From Symsagittifera roscoffensis (Eukaryota; Xenacoelomorpha; Acoela; Convolutidae), in assembly GCF_963678635.1 (NCBI RefSeq), contig NC_087069.1, positions 10,005,206 to 10,069,205 on the forward strand: a stretch of 64,000 nt of DNA, in the 5' to 3' direction. The notes below the pieces were generated by a model that saw nothing but the letters and a program-made list of their open reading frames with translations, did no database searches and had not been told where the DNA came from. The stretch's first letter is position 1, and every line of letters begins with the position of its first letter. This document shows, one piece after another, positions 22,070 through 33,883 of the stretch. The position numbers and the translations under genes were made by a program.

Positions 22070-22890
22070 CTGTTATAGTAGCCGAAGTGTGTTATAATAA
22101 AGCTACAAATTGCGCGTTAATTATCGCATATTTCAACCCCGCTAAATTTACGAGAAAATATGTCAGGCAAAAAGATTGATTTTAGATTTGGGCTCTAAAC
22201 AGATGTATTTCAGACGTTATAGAAAGAAGATGTACAAAAGCATTTGGTTCAAAAGCTGAAATTTGATAATATAAAAAACCAGCCCACGCATAACTAATCC
22301 GTCATTTTCTTTGAAAATTAGAACAATACAGCTTTGAAGGGGGAACTCAACAAAAGTTATACTATAAAAATGATAAGCTCGTTTAAAATGGACTGTGGTA
22401 GCGGTTCGCATCTATCAATTCAATTTAAAAGACCTCATTCCAATTCTAAATGATAAATTTTCCTGCTTACTCGTTTTATGAGAAGGCAATTTATGACTGG
22501 TTTTTGTTTTAAATTTTGCATGATAGCATAATCCAAGCTCCATTACTTTTACAGAAAATGATCGCATCTGATTTTTTTAAGATATCAAAAAAAATTACAA
22601 AAACTTCTTTAAAAACCGAAGAAACGTTTCTGAACAAAAAATCACCTCAATCTTGATCATGATTGTCAGGACGCAAACTGAGAATAGTTTGCTTTATTTT
22701 TTAATGAGAACTGAAAAAAGTTAGTCATTGATTGTTGAATTGGTTTCTGCTGATTCAACAATTACGAAGCGCATTCAGCGGTTCGGAAACAAACGAAAAA
22801 TATCTTTAACAGTTTGAATACAATCCTTGTAAATATAACAAAAAGAATACAAAAAGACAATCCTTGTAAATCATCAGCAATCTGTGGCGC
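22070..22890. repeat. Dispersed direct repeat, copy 1
   Basis: This is similar in the same orientation to about 27,385-28,420. Shared sequence starts at TGTTATAGTAGCCGAAG (22,073 and 27,389) and includes TGTTATAATAAAGC, GCGCGTTAATTATCGCA and the later GAGAAGGCAA(A/T)TTATGACTGG block. No gene is assigned. Confidence 0.7.
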
Positions 22891-23668
22891 ATTATTTTTT
22901 TCAAGTTTGTATTTTTTCAAATCTTTCAACTTTGAAACTAAACACAGGTACAAAAAATCGACTGGTAATTGGTGAAAGGAAATTAGCAAGCTATGGCTTC
23001 TTAGGCCAAAAGTACACTTTAAAATTTTGCGTGGTCTGCAAAAAAGGAAATCAAAATTTCGATTACAATTTTGAGAAAGGACGGTTTTACTAGTGATTTT
23101 TTGTGAATAAAAATTATAAAATTGGTTGCCAAAGTTATATCAGTTTTGTGAAAAATTTTCAAAAAAGTAAAAAAAGCAAATTGGGAGAAAGTGTATGTAA
23201 TGAGGCGTTTAACAAAGTTTTTTCAAATTGAATTAGGTTGCAAAAATCATATCATTTTCGCGAAAGTTTTTTCAAAAACTGTTAAAACTGTTTTTATAAT
23301 TATTTTCATATGATTTTAGTAGCTAACAAAATATCTTTTGATCTCTCGTTCCTTTAGTTTTCGTTCCAAGTTGTACATTTCATTAATCAAATCAGACGAC
23401 AGTGATGATGATTCCAAAAACTTTACTAAAAACTTCACAATGTGGAGCTTGTATCTTAATGTCCATGCTTCCCTGGCAAGCAAAATGCAGGATTGGCTTA
23501 ATTAGTTAACCAGGAATACGAGTTTGAACTAAGTTAGGTGCTATAGCTTGAAGAAGAAAAAAGAGATAACACTGAATTAATCTACTTTCACACAATAATA
23601 AACTTCTGTATGCATGATATTTGTTATGATAATCTATATCTATTTTTTGCTCAAAACCACCAAACCAT

Positions 23669-23985
23669 TTGGCAGATATAGGGCGTTTGCTGATAGAGAG
23701 ATATTTAAAAACAGGTCGGGCCTACCAAGTCAAAGACCATGCTCTGCTGTTTTTCTTCGCCTTATGTGACTTTTTGAGGAAGAAAGGTATCAATACTGTT
23801 ATTTCAATAGTTCTCATACTCACATTTAAGAAATTTAACTGCTTGAACATGGCCAGATTTTTGTTCTTTTTCCACGCGAGATGTGAGTCACCGCACATTG
23901 AAACTCGTTTAATTCGATCAATGGATCAATACTTTTGATTTTTTCTGATTGATGACCTTAGATTGACACTCAGTCTGTTTTTAAG
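23669..23985 (-). pseudogene. Decayed paralogue of the SF1-helicase-like gene
   Basis: The minus strand from 23,985 reads RLSVNLRSSI, matching the RLSVNLRSTIEI segment of the gene at 25.8-26.8 kb. Diverged matching sequence follows, with stops. The DNA blocks GATGACCTTAGATTGACACT and the equivalent near 26,610 also align. It is a fragment only. Confidence 0.5.
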
Positions 23986-24197
23986 TGTGGTCGGCCGAAG
24001 AAGTATTTCGTGAAATAGTATCAAATGAAATCTTTTTTGGTTACTCGGCGCTTCCGATCTCTAAATTTACCATTACTGATGTCATTGTGTCTGAACATTT
24101 CAAACTGTGTAGAAACGGTAAAATGGCGCTTTATCCTTTCCCCCACCGGCAAACTTTTATAAATCAAAATACTGTTCACATTGTCCGATTGTCATGA
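23985..24197 (+). other. Short open frame of unknown nature
   Basis: Seventy residues with balanced composition (EVFREIVSNEIFFGYSAL) are encoded next to the decayed helicase fragment. There is no similarity I recognise and no other support for coding. Confidence 0.2.
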
Positions 24198-24600
24198 AAG
24201 TTGACATGCGGACTAATTAAGCCATGGCAAACAAACTTGGTTTTTATAATTAAACTTGTAAAAACACTCGTTAGACCATAAAATTGATGCTTGTGTGAGG
24301 TGGGGTGGGGGGAAGGAAAAAGAGCCGGCAAAATTAGCACCATGAAAATTTTTCAGCTTCAAATTGGTAATTAGTGAGAGCATATAGTAAACGGATAGAG
24401 CTCCGTTGTATTTGAGCCAATTAATCATATTTCTCAACAAGCAAAAGAAAACTAAACCTATCCGCAAAAGTATATCAAACTAGTTCAATCATAGAACAAA
24501 TCGGAACAAAAGATAATAATTGGAACTGCGTTCAAAACTTTTTTTTTGGATTTTCTTGATTGTTTTATTTCTGTTTCAGGTTGTACACTTCATTATCAAA

Positions 24601-25129
24601 TCAGAATTGAGAGATGCAGAGTCCATTAACGTTTCCGCTGCTCTTGCATGATTCGCATCCCTTTGATCTTTGTTCCTTTAGCTTTCGTTCCAAGTTGTAC
24701 ATTTCAGAAACCAAATCAGAAAACAGAGATAATGATTCCATCAGTGTCTCTGTTGCTTGCACATGATTCGGGCTGTACTCCAGCGATTCCATAGCACAAC
24801 GGATGGGCTGCTGCTCAACTAGCAACATCGCAGCAATCTGTTGATAAGCCTTAATACGATGAACAAGAGCAGTGATTCCACTCCTTTCTCTTATCGTTAA
24901 TTTCTTACGAGTTAGAGAATCTAAAGCCATGTCAGAAAGAATATCGGCTAAAATTTTTTCCTTTTTTAATCAGATGATCAATGTTCGTTTCATCTTCAAA
25001 ATCTTTGCGATGTTTATCATAAGCCTTGAAAGATGTACATAAAGACAAAAATGGTTTGAAATCGTTTTCGTTCCACCGATTACTCAGAACAGTTCTACTA
25101 TGGAGTAAGTCTTCCGCAAATGTTTTCAA
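24601..25129 (-). pseudogene. C-terminal part of minus-strand gene linked to the helicase-like region
   Basis: Two adjacent minus-strand frames (25,129-24,932 and 24,930-24,601) differ by a frame change near 24,945. The second is helical and Leu/Glu-rich (ATETLMESLSLFSDLVSEMY, then NLERKLKEQ) and ends with a CESC pair. A diverged copy of the MYNLERKLKE-coding DNA occurs at 23,340-23,420. It is probably the 3' portion of the same transcript or locus as 25,162-26,766. Confidence 0.4.
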
Positions 25130-25161
25130 AAAGTTATTATTTTTTGTTGCTGAACTTTTTC

Positions 25162-25620
25162 TTATTTCTTGCTCGTAGCTCGTATGATTTGATTCGCTTG
25201 AAACAAGTGTTTGTAAGGTTTTGTACTCAACGGGTTGATAAATATTGTTTCTAAAGCAAATTTCAACGATAGTAATGTATAGTAAGTATATGAATCTTCT
25301 TTGCCAGATTGAGCGTCAATACTACTTTTTAAATAAAACGATTTACAAATTTCTGTCAGAAATTTTTTTGTAACAGTAGTAAGCATTGATGTACGATTGC
25401 GTCGATGCTCCTCGGCTGCACGTTTTTCGCCCCCTTGTTTATGTTTTTGCTCTTGTTTAATCAGCAAGGTATAGGAATTGGCGTACAATTCAATTACATC
25501 AAAACATGAAAATTTAAGTTGATGACACTTCCCAGCTTTATTTTTCCAGTTTTCCCATTTCCACCACGGCTCGTCAGATAAAGGAGGTGTATCAAAGTTT
25601 CAAAAAAAGCTCTGCGGCAC
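25162..25620 (-). pseudogene. Middle portion of minus-strand helicase-locus gene
   Basis: An open minus-strand frame runs from about 25,620 (WWKWENWKNKAGKCHQL) through 25,488-25,162 (RTSMLTTVTKKFLTEICKSF). It is rich in Lys and Glu, with no recognised domain. It lies between the helicase-like exon and the C-terminal part, so it is likely the same gene split by introns or frameshifts. Confidence 0.4.
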
Positions 25621-25845
25621 ATTTTTAGACGACCCACAAGCACCTTTGCTGTCCGTTTCACCAAGGAACTTAGCTGTTTTAGAGCTTTTTTTGTAGTTTT
25701 AATTTAGTCAAGTTTGTAATTTCGAAATCGGCAGGATGCACAGAAATAATTATTCTTCCTGTAATCCAATAAAAGAAGCTCTCTAAAAAGACGCTGCCAT
25801 CGGTATGCTGACTACCAACTAATATTACCTTTCTTACCCCAGCTT

Positions 25846-26766
25846 TCAGCTGCTGTAGGTTACGTTTTTTTTATAAATATCATCTATCTGAACAATCGAG
25901 ATATCATTGGGTCCTTTGAAGTATCTAAGTCCTTCAATATTGGGAAGGCAAACGTTTCTCTGACGTAGTTCGAACTCCGACGCTTTCGTTATGAAATGGA
26001 ATTGGTAATTGGTTCCCAGCAAAATCACTATTTTTTGCGAATCTGTCTGTAGTACCTTGAGTAAACCATTTGCCAAATCCGACACTTTTTCATTTTTTTT
26101 CATCAGTTCTTCTTTGTTGTAAACGATGATCGATTTAGTACATGCTCTTGTGATGATATTGTAAAAATTTGGTAGAACGTTAAAGCCATTCAGGTCACTA
26201 TCGAACAAGAGAGCAATCGATACCGCAAACTCCAAACCATCAATTTCCAACGCATCAAATAATCGAACACAGGGGAGACTTTTGTCGGCATTGCAAGCCC
26301 TCTGTACGTGTAAACAGCCCTTTAAATAATACTCAAACTGAATGTTTCTTTCTTTCAAACGTAATTTTAGCCGCTCTTTTGTTTCTTCGGGCATCTCCAA
26401 CACAACTGGTAAATAGTCTAAGCCGCAAGATTTTTGAAGGTATTCTTCAATAGTTCTCAAACTCTCGTTTATGAAACTAAGAATGTTATCGCACGGCCGG
26501 ATATCGGGTTTTTCTCCGTGCAAATTATGGGCAGTTGTGCATCGAAACTCGCCACATTTGAGCATTGGATCATGATTTCGATACCGCTCGATATAATTGA
26601 TTATTTCGATTGTTGACCTTAGGTTGACACTCAAACGCATAGTTTGCTGGGTTTGCTCAAGTATAATGTTACATCTTTGTTCAGAGGAAAACAAAATGCA
26701 GTGCTGGCTCTTTTTTAATTTTTTCAAAGATAAGTATTCGGCAGTACTTTTTAGTGAGATGTATGG
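25846..26766 (-). CDS. SF1 (UvrD/Schlafen-like) helicase C-terminal domain, one exon or fragment
   Basis: An open minus-strand frame of about 300 codons is preceded at 26,767 by a plausible splice acceptor (CTTCAG). The segment RLSVNLRSTIEIINYI resembles the superfamily-1 motif IV region (a 'N-x-R-S-T/S' signature). EIDGLEFAVSIALLFDSD, then FYNIITRACTKSIIV resembles motifs V and VI, in which a Gly-Leu/Glu segment is followed by the 'TRA' motif. Walker A/B motifs are not in this piece and would be upstream or lost. This type occurs in UvrD-like, DUF2075 and Schlafen-type proteins. A neighbouring decayed copy at 23.7-24.0 kb suggests a local gene family. Confidence 0.5.
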   Translation of the reverse strand, partial: PYISLKSTAEYLSLKKLKKSQHCILFSSEQRCNIILEQTQQTMRLSVNLRSTIEIINYIERYRNHDPMLKCGEFRCTTAHNLHGEKPDIRPCDNILSFINESLRTIEEYLQKSCGLDYLPVVLEMPEETKERLKLRLKERNIQFEYYLKGCLHVQRACNADKSLPCVRLFDALEIDGLEFAVSIALLFDSDLNGFNVLPNFYNIITRACTKSIIVYNKEELMKKNEKVSDLANGLLKVLQTDSQKIVILLGTNYQFHFITKASEFELRQRNVCLPNIEGLRYFKGPNDISIVQIDDIYKKNVTYSS

Positions 26767-26795
26767 CTGAAGCTTTTACTCATTTTGAAAATTTC

Positions 26796-26990
26796 TTACA
26801 ATTTGAAAATGGTACTTTTAAAAAGAACTTCACCAGTAAGTTTTCTTAATGAAAATGAGAGTGCTCGTTTATCAGGGAAAAGCTCTCTGAATGTTCCGAT
26901 TGCCCGGTTGTTTGGTCTCCAATAGTTTTGGTATTTAAAAAACTGAAAACTACAAACTGTGAACAAAGTCAACAAGACTGCTCGTAACAT
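26796..26990 (-). other. Short open frame with signal-peptide-like start
   Basis: Sixty-four residues begin MLRAVLLTLFTVCSFQFF, which would suit a signal peptide, then a polar tail. There is no other support, and it may be fortuitous. Confidence 0.2.
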
Positions 26991-27384
26991 GGCGAAGTCC
27001 TGAATGTTGCGACTGCCTTTAAGAAATATGGAGCAGTATTAGCATTAAAAAAATAAATGAAATAAAACAAAATGAATTTTTTTTCTAAAATTTATTTTTT
27101 TTATGATAATCATCCCCCACACGCCATATAACAAATATTGTTAAGAAGGCAGTTTGGGTGAAAGAAAACGTAATGAGGCGTTTACCAATTCTAAAAATAA
27201 ATTGTTTTCATGTGATTTGGGTAGCTTACAAATTTCTTGAAAATCAAGTAAGCTTTAGATTAAGAAAATGGTGGAAAATTGAAGATAAAATTACTTTTTC
27301 CCTAATTTTTTTCATTTACCCCCAAACGCTTGAAATCATTGCATTTAGACAAAACTGATGGTTTCAGTTCAGTTTGCAATGACA

Positions 27385-28420
27385 TAACTGTTATAGTAGC
27401 CGAAGCGTGTTATAATAAAGCAAAAGTTGCGCGTTAATTATCGCAAATAAGCCATTTGTTCTAAATTTAGTGGCTTTTTTCAACCCCACTAAACTTACTA
27501 GAAAAAGTTTTGTGCAAGAAAGTTGTTTTTAGGTTTGGGCTCTAAACAACAATGTCTTCCAGACTGTATAAAAAAAGGATATAAGAAATCATTTGGTTGA
27601 AAAGCTGAGTTTTGATATCAAAAACCAGCCAAGAATCAAAAACAAGCCCAAGCATAATTAACCCGTCAATTTCTTTGAAGTTCGGAACAAAATAACTTGA
27701 AGGGGAGAAAGAACTCAATAAAAGTTGCACTAAAATGTTAAAATTGTTTCAAATTTCGAACAAGGCGTCGTAGAAAAGAAAATCAATACATTGAATCAAG
27801 GCAAAGCTTTGAATGTTGTAACTGCCCGAAGCTGAAGAAAAATTTGTTCAGTAAAAAGTCGATAGAGCTGTTTTCAATAAAAGACTGATGTTTTTCCGTT
27901 TTGGTCTTTTATTCTTACTTCTTATATAAAAATGGACTGTAGTTAGAGTCTCGTATCTATCAATTCAATTCAAAAGGTCTTTTTTTTCCAATTTAAACGA
28001 TAACTTTCGCTGTTCACTCGCGATATGAGAAGGCAAATTATGACTGGTTATTAATTCCAAATTTGGCATGCTAGCATATTTCAGACTCCGATATTTTTGA
28101 CAGAAAAAGATTGCAGTTGATTTCTTTTGTTTTTTTAAAGATCACCAAAAACAATTGCCAGATATTTTTTAAGAAGCCAAAGAAACTTTCTGAATTAGGA
28201 ATCACCTCAATCCTGATTACTTTATAATTTTTTGATTGTTGGGACGAAAACTGAGAATAATTCGCTTTGTTTTTTAATGAGAAATGAAAAAAGTTCTCAT
28301 TGCTCGTTGAAATTGGTTGAAATAGATTCAAAAACTACGAAGCGCATTCAACGATTGGGAAACAAACAAAAAATATTTGTAACGGTTTGAATAGTAAAAG
28401 AGACAATCCTTGTTCTAATC
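27385..28420. repeat. Dispersed direct repeat, copy 2
   Basis: This is the diverged second copy of 22,070-22,890, same orientation. A further short shared block (TTAGACCATAAAACTGATG at about 29,083, TTAGACCATAAAATTGATG at about 24,272) suggests that the duplication originally extended further on both sides. Confidence 0.65.
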
Positions 28421-30600
28421 AGCAGTCTTACCACCAGCGCATGACTTATCAGACACAGCTTTTCATCCTGTTATCTTTCATAGTTTAAACTCTGATTGTA
28501 TTCACCGTTGTGCTCTGAACACTTTTGGAGCAGCAAGCGATGGATGTGACGGGAGCTGATGTTTATGAACCAGGAAGCGAATATTATTAAATCAAATTTA
28601 CATGTCTGATAGTTCAATTAATGGATACATTGAGTCGAAAGAATTCTAATTAAATTTTGTTTAATAAAAAATCTCTGTAAAATGTAATCAAAATCAAACA
28701 GTGTGGCTGATATTACTAGAAACTGCAACAAATGACTTTTAAAATGAACTGTAAAATTTTTCAGCCATACTTCACGTCGAGATTTCTGCGAGAAAACTCG
28801 TCGCACAACAAAATGCTCGCACTTCTCAGATGAGACTCAGATAAATCGAGAAGCTGCTGATGCATTGTTCTAGATGGTTCAAACTTTTTCAAGTTTGTTT
28901 TTTTATTTGTGAAATCTTCTGCTGAAACAAAAAATGGAGCCCATTACGTTGCCCCAATCAGTTATTTGGCTAAGCATTTAGATTCCACTGATAATTACCG
29001 ATATTATCGCATATCCTGAAACATTTTTAACGACACAAACAATCAGCAAATTTGAATCGGAAGACAAAGGTTACACCAATCATTAGACCATAAAACTGAT
29101 GTTCGTGTGAAGTTGGGTGGAAAAGAAAAAGAGCCTAAAAAAGTTTTCACCATTTTCTCAAACACAGTCAAACCACAGAAAACAAAAACTCATATTAAAA
29201 TATTCAGGAAAAAAAACAGGAATATGTAATCATGTAAAAATTTTATATATTTGTATAGTTAAAGATTTAGCCATTACAACTCTCTGATTTTTCTACCTCC
29301 AGTCCTTTTCAACTTACTACCCAAAGCTGGAAAAAGCGTACATCTGTATAACAAATTAATGAACGGAATTCATTGGGAAAGCGGAGAATGTTTTTATTTA
29401 AGTAACAATCAGATTATCCAAAGCTTTGTTTTGAGAAAACCTAACACCGTATTTTATGCCAAAGAAAAAGAGAAGACCGAACTTCTTGCAAAGTTCTTGG
29501 ATCGATAAGTTGAGCATCGTGATTAATGGGGTTGCCCGAGAATTGAGAGCTTACATTTCAAGAATTTTCAATCTTGCTATTGACATTTACATAATTGCAG
29601 CTCAAGAATCACTGCGCCCTGGAAAAAAACTAAGGTCTTTTAATGATTGGCTGAAACAACGAGAGACTAGCTGAAACGGAGACGTACATATCTCTAAATT
29701 AAGTGGTCTTGGCATAGATGACACCAGAGAGTAAAATCAAAACATCTTTGACCAGAAGTGAACCAATTAATTGACGAGGTCAAGTTGTGCGGCAAAGACA
29801 ACAAAATATACTATCAGCAGAAAAATTGACTATTTTAGGACGCATTCATCTATTTTTAACGATACGAGTAATCTCACACTAATAGCCAACAAACGAGGAG
29901 CATATCTTTCCAGGCTACTCTTAGTAACCAAACATCAACCCGGAATTCAAAGCAGTGATCTTTGCAGCAGTGACCTACTTGAGGAAGTTCAGACACTAGT
30001 AAAAAAACTCTGAAAAACCAGCCAGTTATGTTGTGGAAATGTATGGCATTGACAATGACACAATTAATAACTTCTCAAATTATCTGGGTTACGAGATTTA
30101 TTAATTTTCAGAAAATAGATAATACATATATCATGACGAAATCCCATTTTTAACCCCATTAAAAAACGAGTGTTATAGATAGAGATTCAGAGAGAAAGAC
30201 AGAAGGAGAGAGAGAGAGAAAACCGTCGAAAATCAGAAAATATGTGGTCTTGACTATACAGAACAAATTAAATATGAGCTAAGTCATTTCTAATTTTTGG
30301 TTTGACTTGTTTTGCATTTAGCACAAAAACAACGCCCTACAAACGCGTATTTATTTCATTTGATTAATTTTCTGAACCGTTTCAAATAAGTGCTTGCCCT
30401 CGGTTACCTCTGGACTTTGAAAAATGTATGTTGGAATTTTGACTGGTTCCGCCTATGAACGTACTACTTTTTTACAACAACCTTCACGGTGTTTTCTTTT
30501 CATAATAAGACAGCAATTGAAATCAAATAGTGATATTTTGATCACTCATAATCACCCATTTATTCCAATTAAATGCCCTACTCAATAAAAATTTTGTTTT
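28421..30600. other. Gene-poor repeat remains with small open frames
   Basis: The frames at about 29,315-29,508 (KSVHLYNKLMNGIHWESGE) and 29,456-29,674 (LRAYISRIFNLAIDIYIIAA) overlap in different phases and may be remnants of one broken gene; the family is unknown. A purine-rich GA microsatellite lies at about 30,180-30,220. Nothing else is supported. Confidence 0.3.
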
Positions 30601-30604
30601 GCAA

Positions 30605-31100
30605 GCGCATCAGAAAATATAATTTTTTTAACCACCGGTGGTTATAAAATCGATTCAGCAACGAAAAACAGCCAAAGTTTTGTTTTTTAAAAAGCTAGGA
30701 TTAGTCAGCTTTTTATGAGTGCGTTCGTAAAAGGGATTTTTTCAACTTGCTTGTTTTTAAAATCTGATAATACACTTGGAATTTTCAGATAATCGAGAAG
30801 CTGCTGTCGTCCTGAACAATAGAGCCAACAACTTCACCTTGTTGCTCTGGCTGCAGATCCCAGTCCAACAAGGAGTCAGCAAGTAACCATTATTAGCCGA
30901 ATGGAAACGCCAGTTGCTCCCAAAAAGAAAAGATATTAATAATCAGAATCGATCAATCTTTTTTAATTGGTGTCAAAGTTTTTGAGCCTGATTTATGCTG
31001 CTTGAAACTGATAATTGAGTTGACTGTAATACTTAACGTTAAGCTGCATGTTTTCTTTTGTAAATCTTAATCTAATTTAGATTTCTTCTCTTCAATCTTG
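30605..31100. repeat. Diverged tandem repeat, unit 1
   Basis: This is similar in the same orientation to about 31,325-31,830. Shared landmarks are an ACCGG(T/A)GGTTATA block (30,643; 31,335), the segment GCAGATCCCAGTCCAACA and GCCGAATGGAAACGCCAGTT (30,896; 31,559). The exon-like part after ...GCAG would encode ISRMETPVAPKKK in both copies. Confidence 0.7.
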
Positions 31101-31324
31101 AAAGTCAAATTAATTTGGTGTTTAATTTATATACATGTTTTTTAAAAAGCTCATTCTGGACAATTTTTTATCACATATTAAGATTGAACTGTTCATTTTG
31201 CACAAACTTTTCCGAAAAAATTCTCTTTCTATTTGAAAAAACAACCAAAATGAGCATCAAAAAAACCTTGAACATCGACTTAGACCAATTTTCAACCATT
31301 TACAATAATAGAAAAGATAGCTTC

Positions 31325-31830
31325 TTTACCCACCGGAGGTTATAGTTTAGATTCAACGGAAACCGACAAACTAATGCTTAACAAAAGCCTATATTCACTG
31401 ATTTTCTTACGAGTGCTTTCTGCTATTGGATAATCAACTTGGATCTCCTCAAGAAATCGAGAGGCTGCAGTTGGCCTGGAGATTGGAGCCATATTCTTCA
31501 CTTTGTTTTTCTCATTGCAGATCCCAGTCCAACAGTGAGTCGGCAGACAACAAATATTAGCCGAATGGAAACGCCAGTTGCTCCCAAAAAGAAAAAAAAA
31601 ACGATCAGAATGGATCAATCTGTTATATTAATTGTCAATAGAAAACTTTTGAGCCTGTTTTGTGCTGCTTTAAACTGATAGTGGAGTTGACTGTAAAACT
31701 TTGTGATAAGCTGTTTGTTTTTTTTTGTAAATCTCACTCTAGGTTAAATAAAACAAACACGAACAACTACTTTTCTTGCTCTTCAATCTTAAAAGTCATA
31801 ACAATTCGGTGTTTCAATTAATTAAATGTC
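31325..31830. repeat. Diverged tandem repeat, unit 2
   Basis: This is the second unit of the repeat at 30,605-31,100. A plausible splice acceptor (TTTTTCTCATTGCAG) precedes the shared coding-like segment, so each unit may carry the last exon of a duplicated gene. Confidence 0.65.
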
Positions 31831-32330
31831 TGAAAAATTTTTTATCACAAAAGAAGATTGGATTGTTTACTTTGCATATTTTTGAAGTTTTCTGGAAAAC
31901 TTTTCTTTCTTTCTGAAAAAATAACTAAATGATTATCACAAAAAACTGCATATCAGCTCGGAATTTTTTTTCTTTTGTTTAAAACATACCTTTTCAATTT
32001 ATTATTATTAATTTCAAAATTGTATTTTCTGAGATACCACATCTCAAACTATCAACATTGCATAAATCAGGGGCAAACATTTTTCTTAAAAAATTGTTGA
32101 ACCTCTGTTTTTTATTTTTTTTTTGATAATAATTAATCGTTTCGACTATCAAAAAGAATTGAAAGTTTTGATGACTTACTGAGAAAGCAACATATTGTAA
32201 AAAATTTTGTCAATGAACATTGATCTACATATAAACTCCTGCCTATTAGTCATCTAAAGGTAGATCAAACTAAAGAACCAACAAATGATTAAAAAACAAT
32301 TTTTCTTTAAAAAAACTTACAAATCCTACA
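31831..32330. other. AT-rich stretch, nothing seen
   Basis: There are many homopolymer runs and stops in all frames. Confidence 0.5.
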
Positions 32331-32333
32331 AAA

Positions 32334-32990
32334 ATGGCTGAGAATTTTTTTTCGAACAAAAATGTATTTATGTTTGTATGTATGTATGAACAAAAAGTTT
32401 GTATGTATGTATGTATTTATGTATTTGTGATTGTCTATTTTTTTCTATATATGTATGTTTGTATGGTTGTATCTATGTATATCATAAATGTATTGATGTA
32501 TATATGCATTGAAATATTTATGTATTTATGAATGTTTGTATGTCTGTTTTTTTGTAAGTTTGAATGTTTGTGTAGATTTATGTGTGTATGGATGTTTTCA
32601 TGTATATATTTGTATTTCTGTATCTTTGTATGCATGTTTATATGTATGCACGTATGCATTGATGTAAGTTTGTATATTTGTATGTGTGTTTTTGTGTATG
32701 TTTATACGTGTTTATGTAAATTTGTAGGTCTGTTTTTTTTGTGTACATATTTGTATATATGTATATTTGTATGTACATATATATGTGTGTATGTATTTAT
32801 GTATGGGTGCATGTAGCTGTTTTTAAAAGTAAATTAGTTTGAATGTCTCTATGTAAGATTTTAAATACGTGTGTATGTTTGTATGTATGCATGTTTGGTG
32901 GGAATTTTTGAATGACGGTATTTATGTAAGCATACACATAATTTTACAATTTATGTAAATTGGTATATGTAGATATGTGTAACTAAATCT
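32334..32990. repeat. Degenerate TATG/TGTATG satellite
   Basis: Imperfect repeats of TGTATGTATGTATG, TTTATGTA and TTTGTATG type run for more than 600 bp. The open frames here (Met/Tyr/Val/Cys-rich on plus, His/Ile/Thr-rich on minus) are artefacts of the repeat. Confidence 0.92.
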
Positions 32991-33883
32991 GCAATTTTAT
33001 ATGTTTTGATGATGTGTTTGTGTTTTAGAAAATGTGTAATCACTTAGCTGTATTCAAACCACTGTTTTTTAAAAAGAAATTTTCTCAAGATCAATCCAAT
33101 TTTTTTATTTTTCTTCCTAAGATTTCAGAAGTTTCTGGAAAAACCAACCGGTTACTATAAAGAATTTTTTTTTCCTTTTCTTGACATACAAAATAAACAT
33201 GATACGTTAGAACAATTTCATCAAAAAGTTTAAATTTTCACGTACTCTAATTGAGTACACTTTAATTGGAAAAAAAAATGTTTTTGCAGCATCGATTACA
33301 AGTTCATTTCTCCTGAAGTCAATGTCTACAAAAAAATAACGGAAAGCGTAAAAGGAGAAATTAATTTTCGAGTTTTCACGATAATTTTTCGATGGAAGCA
33401 GCAAACAGCAAGACCAATTGGCAAAGCATGGAGCTCAAATTGTTTCCCACAGATAAAAATTAAGTTAATCAAACGTTCAGATAAAATTATGGTTAAATGA
33501 GGAAAAGAATGAAAGAAGATGACATACTGCTGGCAGAGCATAGATTTGTACGTGAGCAAAGTGTGAAAAACAGGTATGGTATACTTGAAGGGTGGTTGAT
33601 GAATCATTTGAAAACACAAATTTTCAGTGGTTAAAACACAATTTTATAAACCAAGAGAGTTGCAGCAATCGTGTAATCAGAGAAATAGTCGACAGACACG
33701 TTTTTAATTTTTAGGATCTAGTTAAATGATAAAGCTTTTTATGCTATAGGCTTAAAAATGTTACGACTTTTTATAAAAAGCATTGCAAGTCTGTCTGCAA
33801 CGAGGCTCAATTTTTTAACTCCTCGAAGTACACTCTCTAAATTATTTCAGACCTATTCTCTTATGTTTGTCATTTTTTTTTCA
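32991..33883. other. Gene-poor stretch before the inverted repeat
   Basis: Only short frames occur on both strands (for example 33,326-33,619 minus). No family is recognised. Confidence 0.4.

Noticed and set aside
32334-32816. Open frames rich in Met, Tyr, Cys and Val (plus) or His, Ile and Thr (minus)
   Set aside because: They are translations of a TATG/TGTATG satellite, which lacks stops in several frames by composition alone.
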